DNA of 6,597 nt. It comes from Candidatus Krumholzibacteriia bacterium. GTDB taxonomy: Bacteria > Krumholzibacteriota > Krumholzibacteriia > LZORAL124-64-63. The stretch is taken from assembly GCA_027056825.1 (NCBI GenBank), contig JALUJS010000654.1, positions 1 through 6,597 on the forward strand. The letters are read 5' to 3'. The notes under the pieces are model-generated. The model ran no database searches, had not been told where the DNA came from, and saw only the letters and a list, made by a program, of their open reading frames with translations. A program made the position numbers and the translations under genes. Below, piece by piece: positions 1-6,597 of the stretch (positions within the stretch are counted from its first letter, which is position 1; every line of letters begins with the position of its first letter).

Positions 1-612
1 GGAGGCGGGATCGTCGCTGCCGACCAGGGAGACGAACGGCCCCTCGGTGATGGTGTTCACCGGCCGGGGTTTCCCTGCGTCCAGGGCGAAGCTCACCACC
101 CCAGCGTAGAAACCCAGGCGGTCCACCCGGTCGCCGTCCCGGCGCCACAGGTCCAGCCGGTAGGCTACCGTCGGGGTCATGCGCCAGCCCTGTCCATCCG
201 GCCAGTTGTTGACATTGAGGTAGGGACGCAGGAAATCGGTGACCCGCAGCACCCCGCGGCCATTTTCCAGGCGGCTCCAGCGCCGGTAGCGGACATAGTC
301 GATGTCCGCCTGGCCGGCTTCGAAGGGGTAGGGTCCGGTATAAATGGCGCCAAAGAGGTTCTCGTCCTGCAGGTCGAGGACCAGGCCGCGTCCTTTCTCG
401 TCCACGCCGGTGATGTTGCCGATCTGCGCCCGCGTGAGCGGGTGCCGCGGAGCCCGGACATGCAGCGGCAGATCGGGCGCCTTGACGGGCAGGCCCGTCG
501 TTTCGGTCCCTGGCAGGAAGGTTTCACCCTCCAGCCCCCCGACACCGCCGACCACCGGTTTTCCCGCGGCCAGAACCAGGAGCAGGGAGAACAACAAGCT
601 GCGATATTGCAT
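1..612 (-). CDS. Exported protein of unknown function, N-terminal 204 residues (3' end outside window)
   Basis: The frame is open from the ATG at 612 to the left edge, so the C-terminus is missing. The start is preceded by GGGA eight bases upstream. Residues 1-16 form a short signal peptide (MQYR, then a Leu-rich core SLLFSLLLVLAAG); the cleavage site is not clear. Residues 17-60 are Gly/Pro/Thr-rich. Residues 61-185 look like a beta-rich domain with many Tyr, Trp and Arg residues, including YVRYRRWSRL (106-115) and NVNNWPDGQGW (133-143). The visible part ends TITEGPFVSLVGSDDPAS (187-204). That ending resembles the entry strand of the fibronectin-like domain that precedes the catalytic domain in purple-acid-phosphatase-type metallophosphoesterases, which often starts 'GP-hydrophobic'. 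This is only a hint: no catalytic residue lies inside the window. It is 48 bp downstream of the rhodanese gene on the same strand and probably shares its transcript. The gene is real; its function is not established. Confidence 0.75.
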   Translation of the reverse strand, partial: MQYRSLLFSLLLVLAAGKPVVGGVGGLEGETFLPGTETTGLPVKAPDLPLHVRAPRHPLTRAQIGNITGVDEKGRGLVLDLQDENLFGAIYTGPYPFEAGQADIDYVRYRRWSRLENGRGVLRVTDFLRPYLNVNNWPDGQGWRMTPTVAYRLDLWRRDGDRVDRLGFYAGVVSFALDAGKPRPVNTITEGPFVSLVGSDDPAS

Positions 613-660
613 GGTGAACATCCCGGTTGGAGATCATGGTTGTCTGACCTGGACGGAGCC

Positions 661-1113
661 CTACTTCACCGAGGGCAGGCCCTCGGCCTTCCAGCGCGTG
701 ATGCCCCCCGTCATGTGGTAGGCCTTTTTGAAACCCAACTCCTGCATCATGCCCAGGGCGAGTTCCGTGCGGCGCCCGGTGCGGCAGTAGATCAGGTAGG
801 TCTTGTCCCGGTCAAGCTTCGCAAGCTCGTCCTTGAACTCCGGGGAATAGAAGTCCAGCAGCCCGGCGCCCTCCAGGTGCCCGGAGGCGAATTCCTCCGG
901 CCGGCGGATGTCCAGCAGCACGAAATCCGGGTTGTCCCGATTCTCGAGGATCATGGCCTGGGCCTCGGCCGGGGTCAGGTTACCCACGGTTGCGGCTGCT
1001 TCCTCGGCGTCGGCCGCCTCCGTTTTATTCTGCTCCTGTCCGCAGGCCGCCGTGAAGACCAGGGCCGCCATCAGCGCCGCGGCGCAGATCCATATGCTCG
1101 TTTTCCTCTTCAT
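661..1113 (-). CDS. Lipoprotein with a single rhodanese (sulfurtransferase) domain
   Basis: A 150-residue protein ending in TAG. Residues 1-24 are a lipoprotein signal: MKRK, a hydrophobic stretch, then FTAAC with Cys24 as the likely lipidated residue. Thr at -3 is less usual than Leu. Gly-Gln follows the Cys, with no Asp at +2, so outer-membrane sorting is plausible in a Gram-negative cell. An acidic Ala/Glu-rich tether (26-43) leads to a rhodanese domain (about 46-150). Landmarks are LLDIRRPEEFASGHLEGA (66-83) and the active-site loop CRTGRR (110-115), whose Cys110 would carry the persulfide. The terminal GGITRWKAEGLPSVK is typical of the family. Rhodaneses move sulfane sulfur to thiophilic acceptors; the real substrate is unknown. 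The chosen ATG gives a proper signal peptide and has AAGGA ten bases upstream. In-frame GTG at 1149 and ATG at 1143 would add charged residues ahead of the signal and overlap or abut the acs stop. The gap to acs is 32 bp, suggesting co-transcription. Confidence 0.93.
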   Translation of the reverse strand: MKRKTSIWICAAALMAALVFTAACGQEQNKTEAADAEEAAATVGNLTPAEAQAMILENRDNPDFVLLDIRRPEEFASGHLEGAGLLDFYSPEFKDELAKLDRDKTYLIYCRTGRRTELALGMMQELGFKKAYHMTGGITRWKAEGLPSVK

Positions 1114-1145
1114 CTGTCCCAAGTCCTTTCCTTCGGTTTTCATCC

Positions 1146-3110
<1,965 letters not shown>

Positions 3111-3116
3111 GGGGCG

Positions 3117-3122
3117 CTCCTT
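3117..3122 (-). promoter_or_regulatory. Ribosome binding site of acs
   Basis: AAGGAG on the minus strand, six bases before the ATG at 3110. It is a near-perfect Shine-Dalgarno sequence and fixes the acs start. Confidence 0.8.
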
Positions 3123-3154
3123 GGCTGGCAGGATCGTGGCGATGATAAAGGAGG

Positions 3155-3184
3155 ATTCTAAACCAGGTTACCCCCGGGCGGCAA
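3155..3184 (-). promoter_or_regulatory. Candidate promoter for acs (sigma-70-like)
   Basis: Reading the minus strand, TTGCCG (3184-3179) and TAGAAT (3160-3155) are separated by 18 bases. They lie in the gap between the glycosyltransferase stop and the acs start. Transcription would begin near 3148, giving a leader of about 38 bases that contains the acs ribosome binding site. The elements match the Escherichia coli consensus at four of six and five of six positions; whether this organism uses that consensus is assumed. No terminator is visible between the glycosyltransferase and acs, so read-through could also supply acs. Confidence 0.4.
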
Positions 3185-3200
3185 GCCGATCGACCGCGCG

Positions 3201-4280
3201 CTAAAGAACCGAGTCCACGAAAGACCTGATCTTCTCCCGGAACACCGCGCGTCCGAACCGCTCGGCGTTGGCGCGCAGCTTCCCGGCGGAAAAGTCCGCC
3301 TCCCGTTCACTGAAGGAATCCAGGGCCGCGCGCAGAGCCTGCGGCGTCTGCTCGTCGAAGAACACCGCGGTCTCGTCGGTCTGGGTGTCCAGGATGCCGC
3401 CGGCCCGGAAGGCGATCACCGGGGTGCCGCTGGCGTTCGCTTCCAGGGGGGTGATCCCGAAGTCCTCCTTGCCGGGGAAGATGAAGGCGCGGGCGCGGGC
3501 GTACAGTTCGCGCAGGCGGTCGTCGTCGACCCGGCCCAGAAACTCCACGTTGGACCGGGCCATGGCTTTCAGCTTCTTCAGCTCCGGCCCGCTGCCGGCC
3601 ACCAGCAACCGCTCCTGCCGTCCCCGGAACGCTTCGACAGCCAGGTCGATGCGCTTGTAGGGAACCAGTTCCGCGATGGTGAAGAAGTAGTCGTCCTTGC
3701 CGCCGGCCGGGCCGAACATGTCCAGGTCCACCGGCGGATTGATGACCACGGAGTCGCGGTGGTAGACCCGCCTGACCCGCTTGGCCACGAAACTGGAGTT
3801 GGCGATGAAGTGGTCCACGCCCATGGCCGAAGTGCGGTCCCAGCGGCGCAGATAGTGGGCCAGGGGCGCGAAGAACGCCCGCGACAAGCGCCCCATGCCG
3901 GCGCTGTACTCGTGGTACATGTCCCAAATGTAGCGCATGGGCGAGTTGACGTAGCACACGTGTACGGCCTCGGGGTCGGCGATGACCGCCTTGGCCGGAC
4001 CGCTCTCGCAGGAGAGCACCAGGTCGTAGCCGCGCAGGTCGAACTGTTCGAGGGCCAGGGGCATCAGGGGCAGGGCCCGGCGGTGGTCCTTGCGGAAGAA
4101 GGCGTACCGGTTGAGGAAGGACGGCGTGACCTTGCGCTCGCGGAACACCCGGGGCAGCTTGTCCGGCTCCCAGAACAGGGTGAACAGGTCCGCCTCGGGA
4201 TAGATCTGCAGGAAGTTCTCGATGACCTTCTCGCCGCCCCGATACCCGACCAGCCAGTGGTGGACGATGGCCACGCGCAT
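3201..4280 (-). CDS. Family 4 glycosyltransferase (GT-B fold, WbaZ-like)
   Basis: A 359-residue protein, normal length for a GT4 enzyme. It should transfer a sugar from a nucleotide-sugar to a glycan or lipid acceptor at the inner face of the membrane. The N-terminus RVAIVHHWLVGYRGGEKVIE (2-21) is characteristic of the WbaZ-like subgroup, with the glycine-rich RGGEK loop (14-18). The linker NPPVDLDMF (181-189) leads into the C-terminal donor-binding domain: TIAELVPYKRIDLAVEAF (201-218), LLVAGSGPELKKL (225-237), VEFLGRVDDDRLRELYARA (245-263) and FPGKEDFGITPLEANASGTPVIA (268-290). That last stretch holds the GT4 E-x7-E pair, Glu272 and Glu280. WbaZ itself is an O-antigen mannosyltransferase; donor and acceptor cannot be read here. 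No membrane segment is obvious. The start at 4280 is chosen because homology begins at MRVAIVHHWL and AGGAAGGA precedes it. An in-frame ATG at 4409 would run deep into the pyrophosphatase gene. The gap from that gene is 19 bp, so the two probably form an operon. Confidence 0.93.
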   Translation of the reverse strand: MRVAIVHHWLVGYRGGEKVIENFLQIYPEADLFTLFWEPDKLPRVFRERKVTPSFLNRYAFFRKDHRRALPLMPLALEQFDLRGYDLVLSCESGPAKAVIADPEAVHVCYVNSPMRYIWDMYHEYSAGMGRLSRAFFAPLAHYLRRWDRTSAMGVDHFIANSSFVAKRVRRVYHRDSVVINPPVDLDMFGPAGGKDDYFFTIAELVPYKRIDLAVEAFRGRQERLLVAGSGPELKKLKAMARSNVEFLGRVDDDRLRELYARARAFIFPGKEDFGITPLEANASGTPVIAFRAGGILDTQTDETAVFFDEQTPQALRAALDSFSEREADFSAGKLRANAERFGRAVFREKIRSFVDSVL

Positions 4281-4288
4281 GCTCCGGA

Positions 4289-4296
4289 TCCTTCCT
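4289..4296 (-). promoter_or_regulatory. Ribosome binding site of the glycosyltransferase
   Basis: AGGAAGGA on the minus strand, eight bases before the ATG at 4280, just after the pyrophosphatase stop (4300-4302). It supports the internal start over the in-frame ATG at 4409. Confidence 0.7.
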
Positions 4297-4299
4297 CTG

Positions 4300-4968
4300 T
4301 CAGCGGGTCCGCAGACCCTCGTAGAGAGCCTTGAGGTCGCCGTACTTCGCTTCGTAGTCGGCCATGCTGCGCTCGATGACCTCGTGGGCCTCGCTGCGGC
4401 CATAGACATGGGTGATCTCGGTGTTCCGGTGCCGCGCCCCCGGGGCGTCCTTGTAGGTCAGGAAGTAGTGCTTCAGCCGGTCGATGAGGGCCGGCGGGCA
4501 CTCGTAGATGTCCTTCATGTGGCCGTAGATGGCGTCGTCCCGCATGACGGCGATGATCTTGTCGTCGGCCTCGTTGCCGTCGATCATACGCAGCCCGCCG
4601 ATGGGCACCACCGGCAGCAGGATGTCGCCGTGGGTGATGGATTTCTCGGCCAGGACGCAGATGTCCAGGGGATCGCCGTCACCGACGATACCCTCCCGTG
4701 AGGCCTGGCGCATGCAGAACTCGGCGATCTTTTCCCCGCACCAGGTCTGGGGAATCAGTCCGTACAGGGTGGGATACACGTTGGAAAACTTCTGGGGCCG
4801 GTCCACCTTCAGGTGCCCGCTGGGCTTGTCCAGCTCGTACTTCACCGTGTCCGAAGGCACGATCTCGATGTAGGCCGTGACCGTTTCGGGGGCGTCATCG
4901 CCGATGCTCACCCCGTGCCAGGGGTGGGCGCGGAACAGGCGGTGCAACAGGTTGAGGTCGATGTCCAT
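4300..4968 (-). CDS. ppa: Inorganic pyrophosphatase, family I (soluble)
   Basis: A 222-residue cytoplasmic enzyme that hydrolyses pyrophosphate to two phosphates and so pulls pyrophosphate-releasing reactions forward. The family signature DGDPLDI is at 97-103 (Asp97 and Asp102 bind metal). EADDKIIAV (133-141) supplies a further metal-binding Asp (135) and Lys137. KYELDKPSGHLKVDRP (43-58) and the C-terminal LKHYFLTYKD (165-174) are also family landmarks. It is longer than the roughly 175-residue E. coli enzyme. One reason is an 18-residue insertion between the conserved YG (69-70) and the signature, beginning PQTWCGEKIAEFC. The PQTW motif also occurs in the yeast enzyme. The C-terminus is extended too (HVYGRSEAHEVIERSMADYE). 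The start at 4968 has AAGGAG nine bases upstream. An upstream in-frame ATG at 5070 would read back through the terminator hairpin and is rejected. The gene is followed 19 bp later by the glycosyltransferase, and Acs, another pyrophosphate producer, lies beyond. Confidence 0.96.
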   Translation of the reverse strand: MDIDLNLLHRLFRAHPWHGVSIGDDAPETVTAYIEIVPSDTVKYELDKPSGHLKVDRPQKFSNVYPTLYGLIPQTWCGEKIAEFCMRQASREGIVGDGDPLDICVLAEKSITHGDILLPVVPIGGLRMIDGNEADDKIIAVMRDDAIYGHMKDIYECPPALIDRLKHYFLTYKDAPGARHRNTEITHVYGRSEAHEVIERSMADYEAKYGDLKALYEGLRTR

Positions 4969-4977
4969 GGGACGTGT

Positions 4978-4983
4978 CTCCTT
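4978..4983 (-). promoter_or_regulatory. Ribosome binding site of ppa
   Basis: AAGGAG on the minus strand, nine bases before the ATG at 4968. It decides for this start over the in-frame ATG at 5070. Confidence 0.75.
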
Positions 4984-5003
4984 GCTCGATACGGGCCAGC
5001 ACA

Positions 5004-5031
5004 ACCATACCACGCGCGCCGCACAACGGAA
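5004..5031 (-). promoter_or_regulatory. Weak candidate promoter for ppa and the glycosyltransferase
   Basis: On the minus strand TTCCGT (5031-5026) and TATGGT (5009-5004) are 16 bases apart, in the 84 bp between the protease terminator and the ppa start. A promoter is expected here because the terminator should stop transcription from upstream. The match is poor in both boxes, so the exact position is uncertain. Confidence 0.25.
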
Positions 5032-5052
5032 GCCGCATTGTCTGCCCTCGTG

Positions 5053-5084
5053 AAAAACGGCCGCGCCCACCAGGGGCGCGGCCG
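5053..5084 (-). terminator. Intrinsic terminator of the metalloprotease gene
   Basis: A perfect 11-bp inverted repeat (5058-5068 with 5074-5084), almost all G:C, encloses a 5-base loop. It is followed on the minus strand by five Ts (5057-5053). It starts 23 bases after the protease stop. The T-run lies only on the minus-strand exit side, so it works in the direction of the genes here. It separates the protease from the ppa unit. Confidence 0.92.
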
Positions 5085-5107
5085 AACGTGTTCTCGGGGC
5101 GGTTCTT

Positions 5108-6376
5108 CTACTTCAGCAGGGTGATCCGCTTGCTGACATCGACGCCCTCGCTGACCATGCGCACCATGTAGATGCCGCTGGCCAGGCCCGATCCGTCCAG
5201 GGTGACCTCGTGGCGGCCCGCCTCGCGGGAACCGTCCACCAGGGTCCGGACCCGGCGGCCGGCCAGGTCGTACACGGCCACCTGCACGTGTCCGGCCTGG
5301 GGCAGCACGAAGGCCACGGTGGTCATGGGGTTGAACGGGTTGGGAGAGATGTCGGCGAGTTCCGCGACGGCGGGCATCAGGCCCCGGTCGGAAACCTCGG
5401 GCTCGGAAGCCAGGATGCGGTCGATGGCCAGATCGAAGTCCTCGGCGGACTTGTCCGCCACGGCCAAGGCCTTGACCGGGGTGCCGCCCAGGCTGGGGCG
5501 GTACGTGGTCACGGCCCAGTCCATGCGGGCGGACTGGCCGGGCGTGAACTCGAACATGCAGGAGTCGTCCGTGTAGTCCATGAAGTTATGGATGGGATCG
5601 ACACCCGGGGAGCCGCAGGTGTCCCGGCCCTGGGGGCAACCGTAGGCGGGCCACAGCTCGTAGGGCGTGTCGTCAACCTGGTCGCCGGCGCCCCAGCAGC
5701 CGTTCTGGAAGGTGTGGTACAGGCCGAAGTAGTGGCCGGCCTCGTGGGTGATGGTGTCGCCCTCGTTGTACGGCGCAGCGGGTCCGCCGGGCAGGGTGGA
5801 CCAGAGGATGACCAGGCCGTGGCCCCAATGATCCTCGGGAGCCATCCAGGGGAAGTAGGCCCAGCCCAGGATGCCGCCGGTGGGGTTCTGCAGGTAGATG
5901 TTCAGCACGTGGGCCGGATCGATGGCCAGGTACTGCTTGACGGCCTTCTCCTCGCGGGTCTGCATGTCCCAGCTGAAGTAGCGGGAGGACTGGTAGCGGG
6001 CGAAGTGGTACAGGTAGAAGCTGATGCCGGTGCCCGCGTAGGCGTCGTTGAGCACCTGGATCTGGTCGTTGACCATCTGGTCGGTGACGTAGCCGTTGGT
6101 CTGGCTCTCGTAGATGGAATGCACGGCCACCGGGACGGTGATGTTCAGGGCCTTGCCGTAGTGCTCCTCGATCCAGCGGTCCAGATCGGCAGGGGCGCGC
6201 TCGGCCTGCACGGCCGGGTCGTCGAAGGTGGCGCAGCGGGTGCCGGCCATGTTGCTGCCGTCGGCGGCCGAATAAACGATATCTCCCGACAGGTCCGGCG
6301 TCGCGGCCGTGGCCACCACGGTCAGGGCCACAACGGCGGCGCAGAACACCAGGAAACCAAGCTTCATCTTGCTCAT
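5108..6376 (-). CDS. Secreted M43-type (pappalysin/cytophagalysin family) zinc metalloprotease with C-terminal sorting domain
   Basis: A 422-residue protein. Residues 1-25 are a Sec signal peptide (MSKMK, hydrophobic core, ATAA near the cleavage site). Residues 48-120 resemble the N-terminal part of M43 peptidases, with TRCAT (46-50), an Asp/Glu-rich helix and LNITVPVAVHSIYES (77-91). The zinc site is HEAGHYFGLYH (211-221), giving ligands His211, His215 and His221 with catalytic Glu212. The Met-turn is NFMDYTDDSCM (264-274), with Met266. Cys227, 247, 254 and 273 surround these motifs and may form disulfides. After a linker (about 298-342) comes a C-terminal beta module (343-422) with ISPNPFNP, VAVYDLAGRRVRTLVDG, LASGIYMVRM and KRITLLK. 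This is the pattern of FlgD-like/type IX secretion sorting domains. The enzyme should act outside the cell or on its surface; its substrate is unknown. The start at 6376 has GGGGGGAG eight bases upstream and gives a clean signal peptide. An ATG at 6367 is a minor alternative. The ATG at 6517 would add a tail without signal character and run across the promoter. Confidence 0.95.
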   Translation of the reverse strand: MSKMKLGFLVFCAAVVALTVVATAATPDLSGDIVYSAADGSNMAGTRCATFDDPAVQAERAPADLDRWIEEHYGKALNITVPVAVHSIYESQTNGYVTDQMVNDQIQVLNDAYAGTGISFYLYHFARYQSSRYFSWDMQTREEKAVKQYLAIDPAHVLNIYLQNPTGGILGWAYFPWMAPEDHWGHGLVILWSTLPGGPAAPYNEGDTITHEAGHYFGLYHTFQNGCWGAGDQVDDTPYELWPAYGCPQGRDTCGSPGVDPIHNFMDYTDDSCMFEFTPGQSARMDWAVTTYRPSLGGTPVKALAVADKSAEDFDLAIDRILASEPEVSDRGLMPAVAELADISPNPFNPMTTVAFVLPQAGHVQVAVYDLAGRRVRTLVDGSREAGRHEVTLDGSGLASGIYMVRMVSEGVDVSKRITLLK

Positions 6377-6384
6377 GTGGTTGT

Positions 6385-6392
6385 CTCCCCCC
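6385..6392 (-). promoter_or_regulatory. Ribosome binding site of the metalloprotease
   Basis: GGGGGGAG on the minus strand, eight bases before the ATG at 6376. It supports this start over the in-frame ATGs at 6367 and 6517. Confidence 0.7.
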
Positions 6393-6451
6393 ACTTTGAA
6401 GCGGAAAAAATGGTGGCTTCGCACATATCGTGGAAACCTTTGCGTTTTGGT

Positions 6452-6480
6452 AGTATAACACATCTGCTTGAAAATCAAAA
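6452..6480 (-). promoter_or_regulatory. Candidate promoter of the metalloprotease gene
   Basis: On the minus strand TATACT (6457-6452) is a good -10 box. The -35 region is less certain: TTGATT (6478-6473) at 15-base spacing, or TTTTGA (6480-6475) at 17. The start of transcription would fall near 6445, leaving a leader of about 70 bases. The surrounding 6400-6560 is clearly richer in A and T than the coding DNA. Confidence 0.45.
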
Positions 6481-6564
6481 CCGATATTTTGCCTCCCTTG
6501 TCCCCCAATCCCCGCAACCGGACACCAGATAATGCATATCTATTTTTATCAACAAGTTACAAAA

Positions 6565-6593
6565 TTGACAGCCAAGCCCGGACCGCTTAACTT
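6565..6593 (+). promoter_or_regulatory. Possible divergent promoter pointing out of the window
   Basis: TTGACA (6565-6570), a perfect -35 box, is followed after 17 bases by TAACTT (6588-6593), which matches the -10 consensus at only three of six positions. It would drive a gene to the right of the window. No gene is seen in 6377-6597 on either strand, apart from short open frames without support. Confidence 0.25.
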
Positions 6594-6597
6594 GGTC

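Noticed and set aside
3111..3200. Terminator after the glycosyltransferase
   Set aside because: The gap is GC-rich near the stop, but no stable stem followed by a T-run could be found.
3201..4409. Extended glycosyltransferase start at 4409
   Set aside because: The extra 43 residues are low-complexity and are encoded over the end of ppa. Homology starts at MRVAIVHHWL, which has its own ribosome binding site.
4300..5070. Extended pyrophosphatase start at 5070
   Set aside because: It would translate the upstream terminator and promoter region. The start at 4968 has AAGGAG at the right spacing and fits the family.
6377..6517. Extended protease start at 6517
   Set aside because: The extra 47 residues would bury the signal peptide and cover the likely promoter.
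5210..6532. Plus-strand open frame (440 codons) opposite the metalloprotease
   Set aside because: Same shadow pattern (Gly/Val/His-rich, no domain). The opposite strand has a signal peptide, zinc site and sorting domain.
6571..6596. Inverted repeat CCAAG / CTTGG (6572-6576 and 6591-6595) as an operator or hairpin
   Set aside because: Only five base pairs across a 14-base gap, without a T-run; expected by chance.

Overview
The window holds six protein genes, all on the minus strand, packed head to tail in GC-rich DNA. In transcription order (right to left) they are: a secreted M43-type metalloprotease (5108-6376), a family I inorganic pyrophosphatase (4300-4968), a family 4 glycosyltransferase (3201-4280), acetyl-CoA synthetase Acs (1146-3110), a small lipoprotein carrying a rhodanese domain (661-1113), and the N-terminal 204 residues of an exported protein that runs off the left edge (1-612). 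Long open frames on the plus strand and in other minus frames are shadows of these genes in high-GC DNA.

The organism is probably a Gram-negative-type bacterium of, or near, the FCB superphylum. This rests mainly on the protease C-terminus, which has the NPFNP motif and a final beta-rich module typical of 'FlgD-like / type IX secretion sorting' domains. Such domains are common in Bacteroidetes relatives and in high-GC candidate lineages such as Krumholzibacteria, Eisenbacteria and Latescibacteria. The lineage is inferred, not proven.

Three blocks are visible. Right block: about 220 bp of AT-richer DNA with a candidate promoter, then the protease, closed by a strong intrinsic terminator (5053-5084). 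Middle block: pyrophosphatase and glycosyltransferase, 19 bp apart with good ribosome binding sites, so probably one transcript. Left block: after a 90-bp gap with a plausible promoter come Acs, the rhodanese lipoprotein (32 bp later) and the exported protein (48 bp later). No terminator is seen between these three, so they may be co-transcribed.

Acts releases AMP and pyrophosphate from acetate activation, and the pyrophosphatase next door would remove the pyrophosphate. It would equally serve nucleotide-sugar synthesis for the glycosyltransferase. The rhodanese lipoprotein and the exported protein act outside the cytoplasm and have no obvious biochemical link to Acs.

No mobile element, CRISPR array, tRNA or rRNA was seen. 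Most of the window reads as ordinary housekeeping and envelope genes. The points worth a second look are the eukaryote-like insertion in the pyrophosphatase, the Acs/rhodanese-lipoprotein pairing, the architecture of the protease, and the unidentified exported protein at the left edge.
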